Shown: in pieces, positions 37,301 to 42,359 of the stretch
Layout: each line of letters opens with the position of its first letter
Numbering within the stretch: position 1 is the stretch's first letter
Assembly: GCA_028752905.1 (NCBI GenBank)
Contig: JAQNBH010000009.1
Location: forward strand, 45,989,165 to 46,053,164
Length of the DNA stretch: 64,000 nucleotides
Source of the DNA: Cladorhizidae sp. MBARI D1340-BT2
Lineage: Eukaryota; Porifera; Demospongiae; Poecilosclerida; Cladorhizidae
Direction of reading: 5' to 3'
Position numbers and translations under genes: made by a program
The notes under the pieces: model-generated
The model's input: only the letters and a program-made list of their open reading frames with translations
Told to the model about the DNA's origin: nothing
Databases searched by the model: none

Positions 37301-40300
37301 ATGAGGGGCAGGTATGGATTATGAGGGGCAGGTATGGATTATGAGGGGCAGGTATGGATTATGCGGGGCAAGTATGGATTATGAGGGGCAGGTATGGATT
37401 ATGAGGGGCAGGTATGGATTATGAGGGGCAGGTATGGATTATGAGGGACAGGTATGGATTAGGTATGGATTATGAGGGGCGGGTATGGGGCGGGTATGGA
37501 TTATGAGGGGCAGGTATGGATTATGAGGGGCAGGTTTGGATTATGAGGGGCAGGTTTGGATTATGAGGGGCAGGTATGGATTACGAGGGGACAGGTATGG
37601 ATTATGAGGGGCAGGTATGGATTATGAGGGACAGGTATGGATTATGAGGGGCAGGTATGGATTACGAGGGACAGGTATGGATTACGAGGGGCAGGTATGG
37701 ATTACGAGAGGCAGGTATGGATTATGAGGGGCAGGTATGGGGTGGGTATGGATTATGAGGGGCAGGTATGGATTATGGGGGGTGGGTATGGATTATGGAG
37801 GCAGGTATGGATTATGAGGGGCAGGTATGGATTATGAGGGGTGGGTATGGATTATGAGGGGCAGGTATGGATTATGAGGAGCGGGTATGGATAATGCGGA
37901 GCAGGTATGGATTATGAGGGGTAGGTATGGATTACGAGGGGCAGGTATGGATTACGAGGGACAGGTATGGATTATGAGGGGCAGGTATGGATTATGAGGG
38001 GTGGGTATGGATTACGAGGGACAGGTATGGATTATATGGGGCAGGTATGGATTATGAGGGGCAGGTATGGATTATGAGGGGCAGGTATGGATTACGAGGG
38101 GTGGGTATGGATTACGAGGGACAGGTATGGATTATATGGGGCAGGTATGGATTATGAGGGACAGGTATGGATTACGAGGGGTGGGTATGGATTATATGGG
38201 GCAGGTATGGATTATGAGGGGCAGGTATGGATTATGAGGGGCAGGTATGGATTACGAGGGGTGGGTATGGATTACGAAGGACAGGTATGGATTATATGGG
38301 GCAGGTATGGATTATGAGGGCTTCATCTCTAGCTCTTTTTATTTTACTTCTGGACTACCAGTAATGCAGTTGGTAGTCTGTATTCCTATTAGTTTGGAGC
38401 AGCTATGGATTATTAACTATCAGGGTCCAATTGGGTGGGCAAATTTTCTGTCTTCAAACGGTCAAACGGGTCCAGCTATAAAAGCATATATACACTAGCC
38501 TGAACCACTGCCACCAGTCAGAGCTCTTATATATCACATAGTGGGGGGGTGAGGTTTTCGTGGACTTTCTCCTAAAAATTGTGCCCTCCAATTATTTGGT
38601 ACAGTGTTAAGTGGTAGCAATAGCCGCGAACAAAACAATTCATTTACAGCAGTCCTCGAGGCTTTAGCTCCTGAGAAACATGTGCTGTATGGCATGAGCC
38701 CGCTCATCAGAACTAATCTTCACCCGAGCGCCTCTCTTCAGCTGGAGCCACACTCTGAGACTGAGAATCATCAGAACTAATCTTCACCTGAGCGCCTCTC
38801 TTCAGCTGGAGGCACACTCAGAGACTGAGAATCATCAGAACTAATCTTCACCTGAGCACCTCTCTTCAGCTGGAGGCACACTCTGAGACTGAGAATCATC
38901 AGAACTAATCTTCACCTGAGCACCTCTCTTCAGCTGGAGGCACACTCTGAGACTGAGAATCATCAGAACTAATCTTCACCCGAGCGCCTCTCTTCAGCTG
39001 GAGGCACACTCTGAGACTGAGAATCAAACATTGTCTGGAACATTTGGCTGCCTCTTAGCAACAAGATCACACGGTGGGCCATGAATGGTGCAGCAGCTGC
39101 TTTGTTATCCAAGTAGTTACCACCTGATGTTCATCTCTGTGGCTACAGCACTTGGCCAGCAGCTGCCCAGAGTCAGAAATGACATGTGAAATGCTGTAGA
39201 TGAGATGAGGGAGTTGCTTCAGCCCCTGGAGTAACTAGTAATTATATCATAATCAGCAACATGGTGGATGGTGGAATGTGCGGTGGCATTTAAGCCCCAG
39301 TTAATTACAAAACATTTGCATCAGGGTAGATACTTAACATACATGCAAGGTGTGACCATTTGATCAGACCCCCACCCCCCACATCCAACCTATCTGAACA
39401 CAGTGCCATTCTTCCATCACGCTGCCTGGGGTGGACCACTGAAACACATCATGTTCAAGCGATTTTTGTTACAACATGCACTCGTGAGTCTTTGATGATT
39501 TTCTGCTCCCTAACTATGTGGGAAGACTCAAATAAGAGTAAGTATTGGCATGAATGTGTCCTTGAACTATCCACAGCTGAGAGTGGTGGAATCTCGTTGT
39601 CGTGTGGCAGTTAGTGGGAAGGAGGAACTGGAAGCCAAGGCGATGGAGGTGGAGAAGGAGAGGAGAGCTGCTGAAAAGAAGAACCACCAGCACCAAATAA
39701 AACTATCTAAGCTTTCTTCTGAGCTTAAGGAAGAGAAGGAGGTATGGCATATCCAATACTGCCACATTGCTGTAGCATGCATGCAAATCCAATACTGCCA
39801 CATTGCTGTAGCATGTATGCATATCCAATACTGCCACATTGCTGTAGCATGTATGCATATCCAATACTGCCACATTGCTGTAGCATGTATGCATATCCAA
39901 TACTGCCACATTGCTGTAGCATGCATGCAAATCCAATACTGCCACATTGCTGTAGCATGTATGCATATCCACATTGCTGTAGCATGTATGCATATCCAAT
40001 ACTGCCACATTGCTGTAGCATGCATGCATATCCAATACTGCCACATTGCTGTAGCATGTATGCATATCCAATACTGCTACAACCTTTGGATAGTCTTAAG
40101 TCTCGGGATAGTCTCTAGAATCCTGGAATCCCAGGCGAGTCCCAAGTATCCTGGAATCCTGGTGTTGGCCCTAGTATCCTAGAATCCCGGTCAGTCCTGG
40201 AATCCCGGGAGAGTTCCAAGTATCCTAGAATCAGACTGTAGTCCCTAGTATCCTGGAATCAGACTGTAGTCCCTAGAATCAGACTGTAGTCCCTAGTATC

Positions 40301-40394
40301 CTGGAATCCCGGTGTTGGCCCTAGTATCTGAGATGACCATATTCCAACAGTCCAGTGAAAAATACGTTTGTTATTGTTGTTTTGCTGTCTCTAC

Positions 40395-40426
<32 letters not shown>

Positions 40427-40757
40427 TTTGTTTTTGTTGTGTAAGAAATGCTAATTATAACTACTACAGATGAACAAGTGTATGTCAACCAATCAGAAGT
40501 TGTGGCGTGATCGTGTGGAGACATTGGAACGTAAGATAGACAAGACTGTTCAAGAGAAGGAGAAGGAGATGAAGGACTTGCAGGAGCAAGTAAGAGACCT
40601 CATGTTCTACTTGGAGACACAGAAGAAAGTGGAGGACAGTCCTGACAGTACGCGGCAGGAATTGCAGACGGGGCATGTGCATGTGGTCGTCCCCAAACAT
40701 CCCAGTCCCTCCTCTTCCTCTGTGAACACATCGAGGAAACCCAGGCGGAAGAAGTAG
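1217..40757 (+). CDS. BRAP: BRAP orthologue: BRCA1-associated protein, RING-type E3 ligase (3' twelve coding exons; 5' end outside window)
   Basis: Exons: 1217-1313 (start uncertain), 7768-7890, 15606-15684, 16061-16240, 16312-16385, 16937-17015, 17081-17148, 17669-17742, 23464-23576, 25265-25354, 39577-39741, 40470-40757. Every junction is GT/AG and the phases agree (2,2,0,0,2,0,2,1,0,0,0), giving about 476 codons against about 590 in human. Domain order matches BRAP: BRAP2/RRM-like N-terminal domain (DPTPNQYM), RING-H2 ([17 protein letters not shown]), ZnF-UBP ([25 protein letters not shown]), then a coiled coil ending in a basic tail (RKPRRKK). In animals BRAP is a cytoplasmic Ras-responsive ubiquitin ligase that relieves KSR-dependent scaffolding in MAPK signalling; applying this role here is inference from family. 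All key zinc ligands are present, so the gene looks functional although its introns are filled with satellites and transposons. The first coding exons must lie left of the window. No clear AATAAA was seen just after the stop. Confidence 0.93.
1314..2070. other. Intron segment with a short 47-bp tandem repeat
   Basis: This is the start of a 6.45-kb intron. At about 1768-1915 there are three imperfect copies of a roughly 47-bp unit containing AAGACCCTAACAAGTCCC and CAATAGAAGC. A homopolymeric A/T tract lies at 1425-1445. No coding signal is seen. Confidence 0.6.
2083..2475. repeat. 48/54-bp minisatellite, 8 copies
   Basis: Units begin TATGTGCAGCCTGTGTGTGC and end GGCCAGGCAAGTGATAAC; two copies have a 6-bp insertion (TCTAGG/TCTAGGT type). 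Unit lengths are multiples of three and free of stops, so both strands show open frames of about 135-145 codons that are repeat by-products. Confidence 0.95.
2755..4575. repeat. 26-bp minisatellite, about 68 copies
   Basis: Unit core GAGGCTAGCTTGCTTGAAGT, alternating with a GCTGGAAGT variant, followed by AGTTGTG. Rare variants recur in the same order: GTATTTGTG followed two units later by the deletion form CTTGGTTGTGAGG occurs at about 3061-3115 and again at 3492-3545. This points to a block duplication of about 431 bp inside the array. Confidence 0.95.
4786..4862. repeat. 10-bp CACACATATG repeat
   Basis: About eight short CA-rich units of the form CACACATATG, with a GGACACACATATG variant near the left end. 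Lies in unique intronic sequence between two minisatellites. Confidence 0.85.
5290..6230. repeat. 34-bp minisatellite, about 27 copies
   Basis: Unit core CACCTCTGCTGGTTATCTCC followed by TGGGCAACACC(A/G)GG. Because 34 is not a multiple of three, translation cycles through three frames and stays open for long stretches. Some copies are shortened and lack the TGGGCAACACC half. Confidence 0.95.
6315..6885. repeat. 57-bp minisatellite, 10 copies
   Basis: Unit core AGCATTCATGGCAGCCAGTA followed by GGTGCTGAACTCCTCTACAG. The copies are nearly identical, differing by one or two bases, which suggests recent expansion or homogenisation. The 19-codon unit is open on both strands. Confidence 0.95.
6930..7250. 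repeat. About 31-bp C-rich minisatellite, about 11 copies
   Basis: Imperfect units with the core CAGCCCTGCTCGGCACCC followed by a variable CACGTAC/CATGTAC/TGATGTC segment. Divergence between copies is much higher than in the neighbouring 57-bp array. Confidence 0.85.
7447..7681. repeat. 78-bp tandem repeat, 3 copies
   Basis: Three copies carrying GCAACTGAGAGCAGTGATCA and ACCACCACAGCACTAGTAGT. The array ends less than 90 bp before the next BRAP exon. Confidence 0.9.
7768..7890 (+). CDS. BRAP: BRAP exon (BRAP2 domain)
   Basis: A serine-rich start leads into [14 protein letters not shown] and [11 protein letters not shown], the counterpart of the MLCILTVPAAMTSHDLMKFVAPF region of vertebrate BRAP. 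The acceptor CCCTTAG|C follows a pyrimidine-rich stretch; an alternative AG six bases further on keeps the same phase. The donor at CTGTTCT|GTGCGT leaves phase 2. Joining to the next exon gives the short link L-P-T before VTSLRVIRD, exactly the family spacing. Confidence 0.88.
7965..8660. mobile_element. Probable fold-back / MITE-like element with GGTTTTACCC termini
   Basis: The left end carries GGTTTTACCCAGGGCTTGGG with further TTTAACCCAGG and TTTTACC motifs. The right end (about 8545-8658) carries the complementary motifs GGGTAAAACCCGGGTAAAAT and GGTTAAATAGGTTTTACCC. The arms are imperfect, and no clear target duplication or coding capacity is visible. It follows a BRAP exon and precedes a 40-bp array. 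The exact ends are uncertain. Confidence 0.5.
8675..9000. repeat. 40-bp minisatellite, about 8 copies
   Basis: Unit core GATGGAGTGTGCATGGTGCA followed by TGATGTACATGTATGTGGT. Purine/TG-rich. Both strands stay open over more than 100 codons because the unit lacks stops in several frames. Confidence 0.93.
9080..12030. repeat. 33-bp minisatellite, about 90 copies (with 27-bp variants)
   Basis: Unit core CTAAGTACCAGCTCTGTGCT followed by TGAGGAGACCATG. Copies differ by GAGG(A/G/T)GACC substitutions and by a 6-bp deletion of GTGCTT. The order of variants in 10070-10640 closely matches 11240-11830, indicating higher-order duplication. The units lack stops, so periodic frames of up to 423 codons (+) and 703 codons (-) appear. 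None is supported as a gene. The right edge decays into divergent copies (ACCATCTGTCAAG) from about 11930. Confidence 0.97.
12145..12200. repeat. 21-bp repeat, 3 copies
   Basis: Three copies of GCAAGATCATGTGAGATACT, the last diverged. Confidence 0.8.
12430..13600. repeat. 36-bp minisatellite, about 32 copies, acidic when translated
   Basis: Unit core GAGAGCCGTGATGAAGAAGG followed by TGCTGGGGTGCATGTA. One + frame translates as a 12-residue acidic repeat ([12 protein letters not shown]). It is open from an ATG at 12370, breaks at one shortened copy near 12690-12715, resumes to 13121, then runs in another frame to 13659. It lies inside a BRAP intron. About 25 nt after the last stop (13660) there is a good donor-like site (TTTCAAG|GTAAGTATAG, 13690). 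I treat it as intronic, but use as an alternative exon cannot be excluded. Confidence 0.93.
13601..14383. other. Non-repetitive intronic stretch
   Basis: A/T-rich intron sequence without recognisable coding similarity, apart from the donor-like GGTAAGTATAG at about 13690. No transposon end was seen. Confidence 0.6.
14384..14860. repeat. 41-bp minisatellite, about 12 copies
   Basis: Unit core ACATCCTGTCCCATGCAAGC followed by CTGCAGGAAG and either TGATTCCCTCT (first copies) or ATGGTTCCTCT (later copies). Confidence 0.94.
15010..15595. repeat. GT-rich tract and 27-bp minisatellite, about 16 near-identical copies
   Basis: A degenerate GGTGATGGGGTGTCTGTGGT stretch (15010-15100) is followed by near-perfect 27-bp units (GTGTATGATGTGTGTGTGGT + GGAGGGA). 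The array abuts a splice acceptor, so the last TG-rich sequence (GTGTGTGTGCATGTGTACAG) forms the 3' end of the intron. Near-identity of the units suggests recent expansion. Confidence 0.95.
15606..15684 (+). CDS. BRAP: BRAP exon (BRAP2 domain core)
   Basis: Reads [18 protein letters not shown] then LLVSFKDK, matching IRDSTPNQYMVLIKF of the family. The acceptor is GTACAG|G, directly after a TG-rich minisatellite with a weak pyrimidine tract. The donor AAG|GTGAGG is strong and leaves phase 0. Confidence 0.95.
15750..16060. repeat. 17-bp minisatellite, about 18 copies, running into a splice acceptor
   Basis: Unit CCATGCCTTGCCACACA, with CACACCGTG variants in the middle. The last unit reads CCATGCCTTGCCAG and its AG is the acceptor of the next BRAP exon. 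The array fills most of this 376-bp intron. Confidence 0.95.
16061..16240 (+). CDS. BRAP: BRAP exon (end of BRAP2 domain, first RING cysteines)
   Basis: Sixty codons in phase 0. [33 protein letters not shown] and CPVCLERL match FYMTCNGRQFNSIE, VLKSEDGASLPVMDLTELP and CTVCLERM. The CPVC pair supplies the first two RING zinc ligands. The acceptor lies in the final minisatellite unit (GCCTTGCCAG|G). The donor is CTG|GTACGT. Confidence 0.97.
16312..16385 (+). CDS. BRAP: BRAP exon (RING-H2 core)
   Basis: Preceded by a 71-bp intron (16241-16311). Reads [17 protein letters not shown] and TRWEDS, giving the C-x-H-x2-H-x2-C ligands of a RING-H2 finger. The donor CCAC|GTGAGT leaves phase 2. Confidence 0.97.
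16386..16930. repeat. CA-rich microsatellite intron
   Basis: Complex ACACAC/CATGCA/TACACA tract on both sides of an inserted 148-bp MITE. A pyrimidine-rich stretch (CTCTCTCTCTTGTCC) precedes the acceptor. Confidence 0.9.
16636..16783. mobile_element. 148-bp MITE with 13-bp perfect terminal inverted repeats
   Basis: The ends are GGGTTTCATTTAG and CTAAATGAAACCC, perfect inverted repeats. The interior is G-rich (GGGGGGGCAAATAG) and non-coding. It interrupts a CA-rich microsatellite in a BRAP intron. A target duplication cannot be called because both flanks are CA repeats. Confidence 0.75.
16937..17015 (+). CDS. BRAP: BRAP exon (last RING ligands, start of ZnF-UBP)
   Basis: Completes a threonine codon, then [12 protein letters not shown] (family CPVCRYCQTPEP) supplies RING ligands 7 and 8. 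[10 protein letters not shown] begins the UBP zinc finger. The second cysteine of the vertebrate RYCQ motif is threonine here. Acceptor CATCAG|C, donor GAG|GTGTGT. Confidence 0.96.
17081..17148 (+). CDS. BRAP: BRAP exon (ZnF-UBP core)
   Basis: Follows a 65-bp intron (17016-17080), the shortest in the gene. [20 protein letters not shown] is almost identical to the vertebrate protein and holds the CxxC, the next cysteine and the histidines of the UBP zinc site. Donor ACTT|GTAAGC, phase 2. Confidence 0.97.
17149..17500. repeat. CA-rich microsatellite intron
   Basis: Irregular ACACACACTGTATGCACACA and ACACTTATACAC units. The remaining 17500-17668 is unique intron sequence. Confidence 0.9.
17669..17742 (+). 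CDS. BRAP: BRAP exon (end of ZnF-UBP)
   Basis: [13 protein letters not shown] and RVWDYIA match HFEETQHTYAMQL and RVWDYAGDN. Acceptor TGTGTAG|G; donor TTGCAG|GTACAG, phase 1. The final ~24 nt of this exon plus the donor form the unit of the downstream array. Confidence 0.96.
17718..18400 (+). repeat. 35-bp minisatellite built from the exon's own 3' end and splice donor, 17 donor copies
   Basis: The 35-bp unit contains GTGTGGGACTATATTGCAG (coding exon end) followed by GTACAGG (donor) and a GGGCAG(C/T)GA linker. Counting the real exon end, 17 copies carry an intact TTGCAG|GTACAG junction. From about 18009 the array becomes a 77-bp dimer (35+42) repeated three to four times. Two damaged copies end the array near 18400. 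Confidence 0.95.
18699..19406. mobile_element. Fold-back element with about 170-bp inverted arms
   Basis: The ends are GTTCCATCCAATCTATGAAT and, inverted, GTTCCATCCTATCTATGAAT. The arms continue with many CAATCTATAGATTG palindromes and converge on ACCCTTTGCAACAG. The central spacer (about 18870-19230) has no recognisable gene. It sits inside an AT-rich satellite, probably at a TA site. The superfamily is not assigned. Confidence 0.8.
19554..22117 (-). mobile_element. piggyBac-family DNA transposon, internally deleted
   Basis: Both sides carry TTAA target duplications (19550-19553 and 22118-22121) and imperfect inverted termini: CCGATTGCACGCCGTA at the left and CCGATTAAACGCCGTA at the right on the other strand. 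The insertion split a satellite unit at its GTTGTTAATGAG. It contains a transposase pseudogene on the minus strand and, near its 3' end (20155-20285), a 33-bp tandem repeat of AGAAGTAGACGAAGGAGCAG. Confidence 0.88.
20104..21964 (-). pseudogene. piggyBac transposase, two exons, catalytic centre deleted
   Basis: Exon 1 (about 21964 to 21707) encodes an acidic N-terminus with [20 protein letters not shown] and ends at a GATT|GTAAGT donor. Exon 2 starts near 21449 (CCTACAG acceptor); the joined phases agree. Exon 2 has a Gly/Ser/Arg-rich linker and then the piggyBac N-terminal domain ([49 protein letters not shown]). After that the sequence jumps to a C-terminal region with a Cys-rich motif ([19 protein letters not shown]). 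The DDD catalytic core expected between these is absent. The tail is prolonged by a 33-bp repeat. As read, it cannot catalyse transposition. Confidence 0.82.
22540..23463 (+). repeat. 33/40-bp pyrimidine-rich minisatellite forming an AG-free tract before an acceptor
   Basis: About 25 units of ACTCATTATGCTCCCCACCC plus CTCCTCTCCACCCC, the long form having an extra CCACCCT. No AG dinucleotide occurs on the + strand from 22540 until the acceptor CTCCTTCAG at 23461-23463. The array therefore acts as a roughly 920-nt pyrimidine-rich AG-exclusion zone directly upstream of a BRAP exon. Long open frames here are repeat by-products. Confidence 0.95.
23464..23576 (+). CDS. BRAP: BRAP exon (post-UBP linker)
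   Basis: Completes an Asp codon, then [18 protein letters not shown] and KMDSLQLE match NYVHRLVASKTDGKIVQY and KIDALQLE. Acceptor CTTCAG|A, donor GAG|GTACAT, phase 0. Confidence 0.96.
23620..25200. repeat. 21/24-bp minisatellite, about 72 copies
   Basis: The 21-bp unit is GTTGCTTCTGCTTGTAACA + GT; the 24-bp form has an extra TTG. The order of the two forms and of rare variants (TTACTTCTG, CTGCCTGTG) is nearly the same from 23711 and from 24650, an offset of 939 bp, so a large block was duplicated. The right end decays (GCTTATTGTAACAATG). Frames of up to about 900 codons are repeat by-products. Confidence 0.96.
25265..25354 (+). CDS. BRAP: BRAP exon (start of coiled coil)
   Basis: Thirty codons, [20 protein letters not shown] then [10 protein letters not shown], match YSYLLTSQLESQRIYWENKI / VRIEKDTAEE. 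Acceptor GTTGTAG|T directly after the decayed end of the 21/24-bp array; donor GCAA|GTATGT, phase 0. Confidence 0.95.
25375..25575. repeat. Imperfect G-rich repeats
   Basis: About seven irregular copies of GGGAGAGGGAGGTGGGTG followed by GTTGGAGTGA. G-rich on the + strand. Confidence 0.85.
25715..27720. repeat. 38-bp minisatellite, about 52 copies
   Basis: Unit core GCAGCTCTCTCTGAGCAGTG followed by GCCATTGCCTGTACTGAT. The left two thirds are nearly identical; copies become more varied to the right (AACAGTGG, CTGCTTGCC, deletions). 38 bp is not a multiple of three, yet all minus frames are free of stops, giving frames up to 762 codons that I do not treat as genes. Confidence 0.96.
27944..30389 (-). 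mobile_element. hAT DNA transposon, 2446 bp, with 8-bp target duplication
   Basis: The left terminus is CAGGGGTCAGCAACC and the right terminus, inverted, is CAGGGGTCGGCAACC, the classic hAT/Charlie-type end. The 8-bp duplication GTCTAGTC flanks both sides (27936-27943 and 30390-30397). The element lies in the largest BRAP intron and carries a broken transposase on the minus strand. A T/A-rich tract (30255-30310) lies near its 5' end. Confidence 0.93.
28381..30109 (-). pseudogene. hAT transposase (ZBED/EPM2AIP1-like), frameshifted
   Basis: Read on the minus strand: an N-terminal BED-type finger ([19 protein letters not shown]) at 30109-29735; a segment with [12 protein letters not shown] at 29687-29436; the central domain ([27 protein letters not shown]) at 29414-28818; and the C-terminal dimerisation region ([24 protein letters not shown]) at 28761-28381. 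The order is that of ZBED5/GTF2IRD2/EPM2AIP1-type hAT transposases. The segments lie in different frames with disruptions near 29700, 29430 and 28800, so this copy is dead although its ends are well kept. Confidence 0.85.
30540..30655. repeat. Short direct repeat, 3 copies
   Basis: Three copies of ATCAGCACAGGCAGGGCCAG with intervening TCACCTTTGCT, just before the 51-bp array. Confidence 0.8.
30770..33045. repeat. 51-bp minisatellite, about 45 copies
   Basis: Unit core CCTAGGTCTGCTAGTATTGG followed by GTGACTATGTTGGTAGGTTG and ACCAGCCATCC. Variants are CTATG/CTGTG, CCTGCC/CCAGCC and a form lacking TTGGTAGGT. The 17-codon unit is open on both strands. Confidence 0.96.
33046..33899. other. Non-repetitive intronic stretch, origin unknown
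   Basis: Unique sequence between two large arrays. On the minus strand two stretches read open with non-repetitive composition (about 33900-33785, and 33798-33520 with [19 protein letters not shown]), but I see no family match or convincing exon structure. It could be a remnant of an unrecognised element. Confidence 0.4.
33900..35705. repeat. 39/41-bp minisatellite, about 44 copies
   Basis: Unit core TCATTCACTGCCTGGGTGTG followed by TGGCACTCTCTGCTCCAAGTG; a 2-bp CT deletion gives the 39-bp form, and GGCTG/GGGTG alternate. All three + frames stay open for over 600 codons because units of different length rotate the frame without stops. Confidence 0.96.
35706..36294 (-). other. Unique intronic segment with a coding-like minus-strand frame
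   Basis: The frame at 36308-36018 (minus) is non-repetitive and of ordinary amino-acid composition, including [17 protein letters not shown] and [17 protein letters not shown] do not recognise the family. An overlapping frame is also open. A 30-bp near-duplicate (CATCTTCTAGG(T/G)(G/A)AGACAT) occurs at 35797 and 35846. It may be a remnant of a mobile element or a nested gene. Confidence 0.35.
36295..36965. repeat. 67-bp minisatellite, about 10 copies
   Basis: Unit core CAGGACAGGATGCTTTCCTC followed by AGGACATGTAGATTACTGAA and TGTCCACTCCCAGG. Copies are about 95% alike. One copy has a TGTATATTG insertion near 36370. Confidence 0.95.
37000..38325. repeat. 20-bp minisatellite, about 66 copies
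   Basis: Unit GGATTATGAGGGGCAGGTAT with many single-base variants (GGGTAT, GACAGG, ATATGGGG). The last third shows repeated blocks containing ATTATATGGGGC, suggesting local higher-order duplication. Confidence 0.96.
38700..39030. repeat. 64-bp tandem repeat, 5 copies
   Basis: Unit core ATCATCAGAACTAATCTTCA followed by CCTGAGCGCCTCTCTTCAGC and TGGAGGCACACTCTGAGACT. The remaining 38326-38699 and 39031-39576 are unique intron sequence with no recognised content. Confidence 0.94.
39577..39741 (+). CDS. BRAP: BRAP exon (coiled coil)
   Basis: Fifty-five codons, exactly the length of the human segment between IEKDTAEE and MNKCL. The distinctive end is [14 protein letters not shown] (family KVAKLTNELKEEQE), preceded by a charged heptad-like region ([20 protein letters not shown]). 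Acceptor TCCACAG|C, donor GAG|GTATGG, phase 0. It follows a 14.2-kb intron. Confidence 0.94.
39745..40075. repeat. 36-bp minisatellite, 9-10 copies
   Basis: Unit core CATATCCAATACTGCCACAT followed by TGCTGTAGCATGTATG. It begins within a few bases of the splice donor at 39742, so the array starts at the exon edge. Open on both strands. Confidence 0.95.
40085..40440. repeat. Imperfect GTCCCTAGTATCCTGGAATC repeats and a GTT-rich tract
   Basis: About eight diverged copies of CCTAGTATCCTGGAATC with AGACTGTAGTC inserts to 40330, then a GTTGTTGTTGATGTTGTTG simple repeat at about 40372-40440, shortly before the last acceptor. Confidence 0.88.
40470..40757 (+). CDS. BRAP: BRAP last coding exon
   Basis: [20 protein letters not shown] and [18 protein letters not shown] match MNKCLRANQVLLQNKL and EQLRDVMFYLETQQKI of the family. 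It then reads [14 protein letters not shown] and a serine-rich, basic tail ending in RKPRRKK, followed by TAG at 40755-40757. The acceptor ACTACAG|A gives phase 0. Confidence 0.96.
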   Translation: MNKCMSTNQKLWRDRVETLERKIDKTVQEKEKEMKDLQEQVRDLMFYLETQKKVEDSPDSTRQELQTGHVHVVVPKHPSPSSSSVNTSRKPRRKK

Positions 40758-42355
40758 ACATAGACCGATGATAGTTCTCTTCCCTCTGACCCACTCATCA
40801 TTACGTTAGACACGAACTGCAACCATCAACAACAGCAGATTGTTGACCTCTCTCTAGCTTCATTCTGACTTAGCAACAGTGCTGTCACTATTATTTTCTG
40901 AGTCATTGATTCATCTTCAGCTTTTGTTGGGAGATCATGTGATTATATTATAAAAGGGGGAAATGCATTTATAGAGCATTAAGGTGGGACCAACCATTTG
41001 TTCCAAAAAAAACATTTTTTGATAGATATTTATTCATTCTATAGTATAGTTCATGTAGTATTTCTATTTCAAGTTTCAGAGCGTTTGAAGGCTTCACTGC
41101 AAAGTTATACACACTTTTGTCCATGCTATTGACTACATAAATTCGAAGTTACGAACCTGAAAGGAAGATAGAGAACATAATAATGTACTTTTTTCAAGAG
41201 CCGTTATCTCAAAATGAGTTATTTCAAGTTTGTGTGCACATAACTGGGCCATGCTTTGCCCTATATCAACTTTTAATCTATCATTTGAAAGCTCTTTTCA
41301 TACTCTTTCATTTGAATAGAAAGAATCCACTAAAAAAATATCTATGGGGGAGATATTAGCCCTGGAATGTTGCTAATCATGCAGACCTTTCTTAAAAATC
41401 CATTTTACAAGTTATGATGTTTTCATCTATTCAAAATGCATGTCTGTGGGTGCTCTAAGTGCTGTCAAAATTGTAAGCACACAGGTGTTGAGTAAAGTGC
41501 AATAATGTGAAATCACCTTGGTGTCCACAACTGTCCACAACTCTGACCAGGATGGCGCTAGGTCAAAACTAAATATACCATTGGAAAGCTCTCTGAATGA
41601 GCAGCATTTTGGTATTAATTTCAACATCATAGTACAGTATATAGAACAAAAAAGTTATGAACGAATTTAAAAAAATGTCCCAGAAATGGATTAGTCCTGC
41701 TAGTGAAGCGTTGGCGACTCCTCATCTTCCTGCCCCACGGTCAAGCTATCTATATACCTGGTGTCCATTCAGAGCTACTGCAACGAAATTCATAAAGTAA
41801 TAACTCCACAAACTCTAAACGCAACTATTGTATATAGTAGGTGCACAAGTTTGTAGTTAGCTTATTTTGAGAAGGGCCCCGCCTTTATAGATCAAATACT
41901 TGAATGATCCTTGAAACAATGACCCGAATCGATGCGTTGCAGAAAGGCAGAGCTCGAGAAGTCTCTTTCACAGCATGCGTGGAACCAACCACCCAATCAT
42001 GTGGGAAGAGACCTCGTGACCATTGAGTTGCTTGGCGCTGCAACCTCCTTCACCTAGGAATCAGCGCTTCAATTGAGATGTAGGGCTGGATACCTGTGTG
42101 TTGGGTCTTAAGACTGTGCACGTGAAACTATGCCCATCTTTGTCTGATGTGTTATTCGGCATATTCACTGTTCGATTCATGCAAGAATCGCGTGCAGTGA
42201 AATGCGCTCCATGCGCTCCAAGCAGTGTGGATGCATTAAGTTGTTTGATTTGCCCTAATGGCACATCAGCACAGTGTGACACTAAATTAAAAAGCTAGTC
42301 ATAATAATGTAATAATAATAATAGCTATGAGTGTTCAGCTGTAAAGGAGGAAGGG
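40758..42355. other. BRAP 3' flank, no further gene recognised
   Basis: The beginning is presumably 3' UTR, but no canonical AATAAA was found close to the stop. The rest is AT-rich. Short frames at 42061-42298 show no family match. The segment near 41265-41330 (CATTTGAAAGCTCTTTTCAT) looks like part of a dispersed repeat. Confidence 0.5.
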
Positions 42356-42359
42356 ATCA

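Noticed and set aside
42061..42298. Small cysteine-containing frame as a secreted peptide
   Set aside because: Short, open on both strands in the same interval, no convincing signal peptide or family match.
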